NCBI RefSeq assembly: GCF_003008615.1
Contig: NZ_CP027657.1
Location: forward strand, 2,728,001 to 2,792,000
Direction of reading: 5' to 3'
Source of the DNA: Pseudomonas mendocina
Lineage (GTDB): Bacteria > Pseudomonadota > Gammaproteobacteria > Pseudomonadales > Pseudomonadaceae
DNA: 64,000 nt
Shown here: positions 63,878 through 64,000 of the stretch, one piece after another
How the letters are laid out: each line of letters starts with the position of its first letter
How positions within the stretch are numbered: the first letter of the stretch is position 1
The notes under the pieces: model-generated
The model's input: the letters and a program-made list of their open reading frames with translations, nothing else
Database searches by the model: none
What the model was told of the DNA's origin: nothing
Translations under genes and position numbers: made by a program

Positions 63878-64000
63878 CAAGACATCTCCGGTGAAGGGCC
63901 AGGCCCGCCGTGGTGGTGGGCGTTGTAACGGTCACGCATGGTCTGCATGGTGCTGCTGTGGTCACGTACTTCGCCGGCGACCTCGAGGTCGCCATCCATG
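63877..64000 (-). CDS. Baseplate assembly protein V (Mu gp45-like), C-terminus only
   Basis: Only the last 40-41 codons lie in the window. The residues DLEVAGEVRDHSSTMQTMR and DRYNAHHHGGP are the spike-protein C-terminus typical of gpV/gp45. The gene continues beyond 64000. Confidence 0.72.
   Translation of the reverse strand, partial: MDGDLEVAGEVRDHSSTMQTMRDRYNAHHHGGPGPSPEMS

Overview
The window is a high-GC Pseudomonas-type chromosome segment. The first 28 kb carries a run of housekeeping genes (D-2-hydroxyglutarate dehydrogenase, FAH hydrolase, carO, rpiA, ilvA, rppH, ptsP, lgt, thyA, glpQ, folA, ilvD) whose order I recall as that of the PA0317-PA0353 region of P. aeruginosa PAO1. Three REP-type palindromes of the Pseudomonas kind support this. 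The polyamine-type ABC operon at 54-58.5 kb sits inside that run in PAO1 but here lies beyond ilvD, so the region has been rearranged. The P. mendocina/oleovorans group is a plausible source, but this is inference.

Layout. 1-4.5 kb: FAD-linked dehydrogenase, FAH-family hydrolase, and carO flanked by two SdiA-regulated (beta-propeller-type) paralogues. 4.5-8 kb: DUF1508 protein, then divergent cadR and cadA with a DUF3703 gene. 8-28.5 kb: core metabolism (rpiA, ilvA, rppH-ptsP, TSUP-lgt-thyA, a GTPase/DUF2868 pair, glpQ, folA, NCS2 permease, gloA, ilvD). 28.7-53.5 kb: two tandem, collinear chemosensory modules, all on the minus strand. 54.0-58.5 kb: four-gene polyamine-type ABC transporter. 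59.3-64.0 kb: the end of a phage tail (baseplate/fibre) module running off the right edge.

The chemosensory region is the most unusual part. Each module reads, in transcription order: histidine kinase, LuxR-type response regulator, a short membrane MCP-like protein, CheY, STAS protein, CheA, (a poly-HAMP MCP in module 1 only), CheW, four-helix-bundle-type MCP, CheW, CheR, CheD, CheB. There is no cheZ gene, but both short MCP-like proteins contain a FQDxxxQ segment that matches the CheZ catalytic motif. CheA of module 2 contains two tandem copies of a motif resembling the c-di-GMP-binding MshEN domain, and CheA of module 1 keeps only a remnant. The STAS proteins lack the phosphorylatable Ser/Thr. 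The three long MCPs share a C-terminal [FY]VRF tail suited to docking an adaptation enzyme. The 3' half of cheB and most of cheY are nearly identical at DNA level between modules, while cheD and the STAS genes have diverged, which suggests duplication followed by local gene conversion. Together the genes suggest a paired signalling array whose kinases may also read c-di-GMP, with transcription probably controlled by the dedicated two-component pairs.

No rRNA, tRNA, CRISPR array or intact insertion sequence was recognised.
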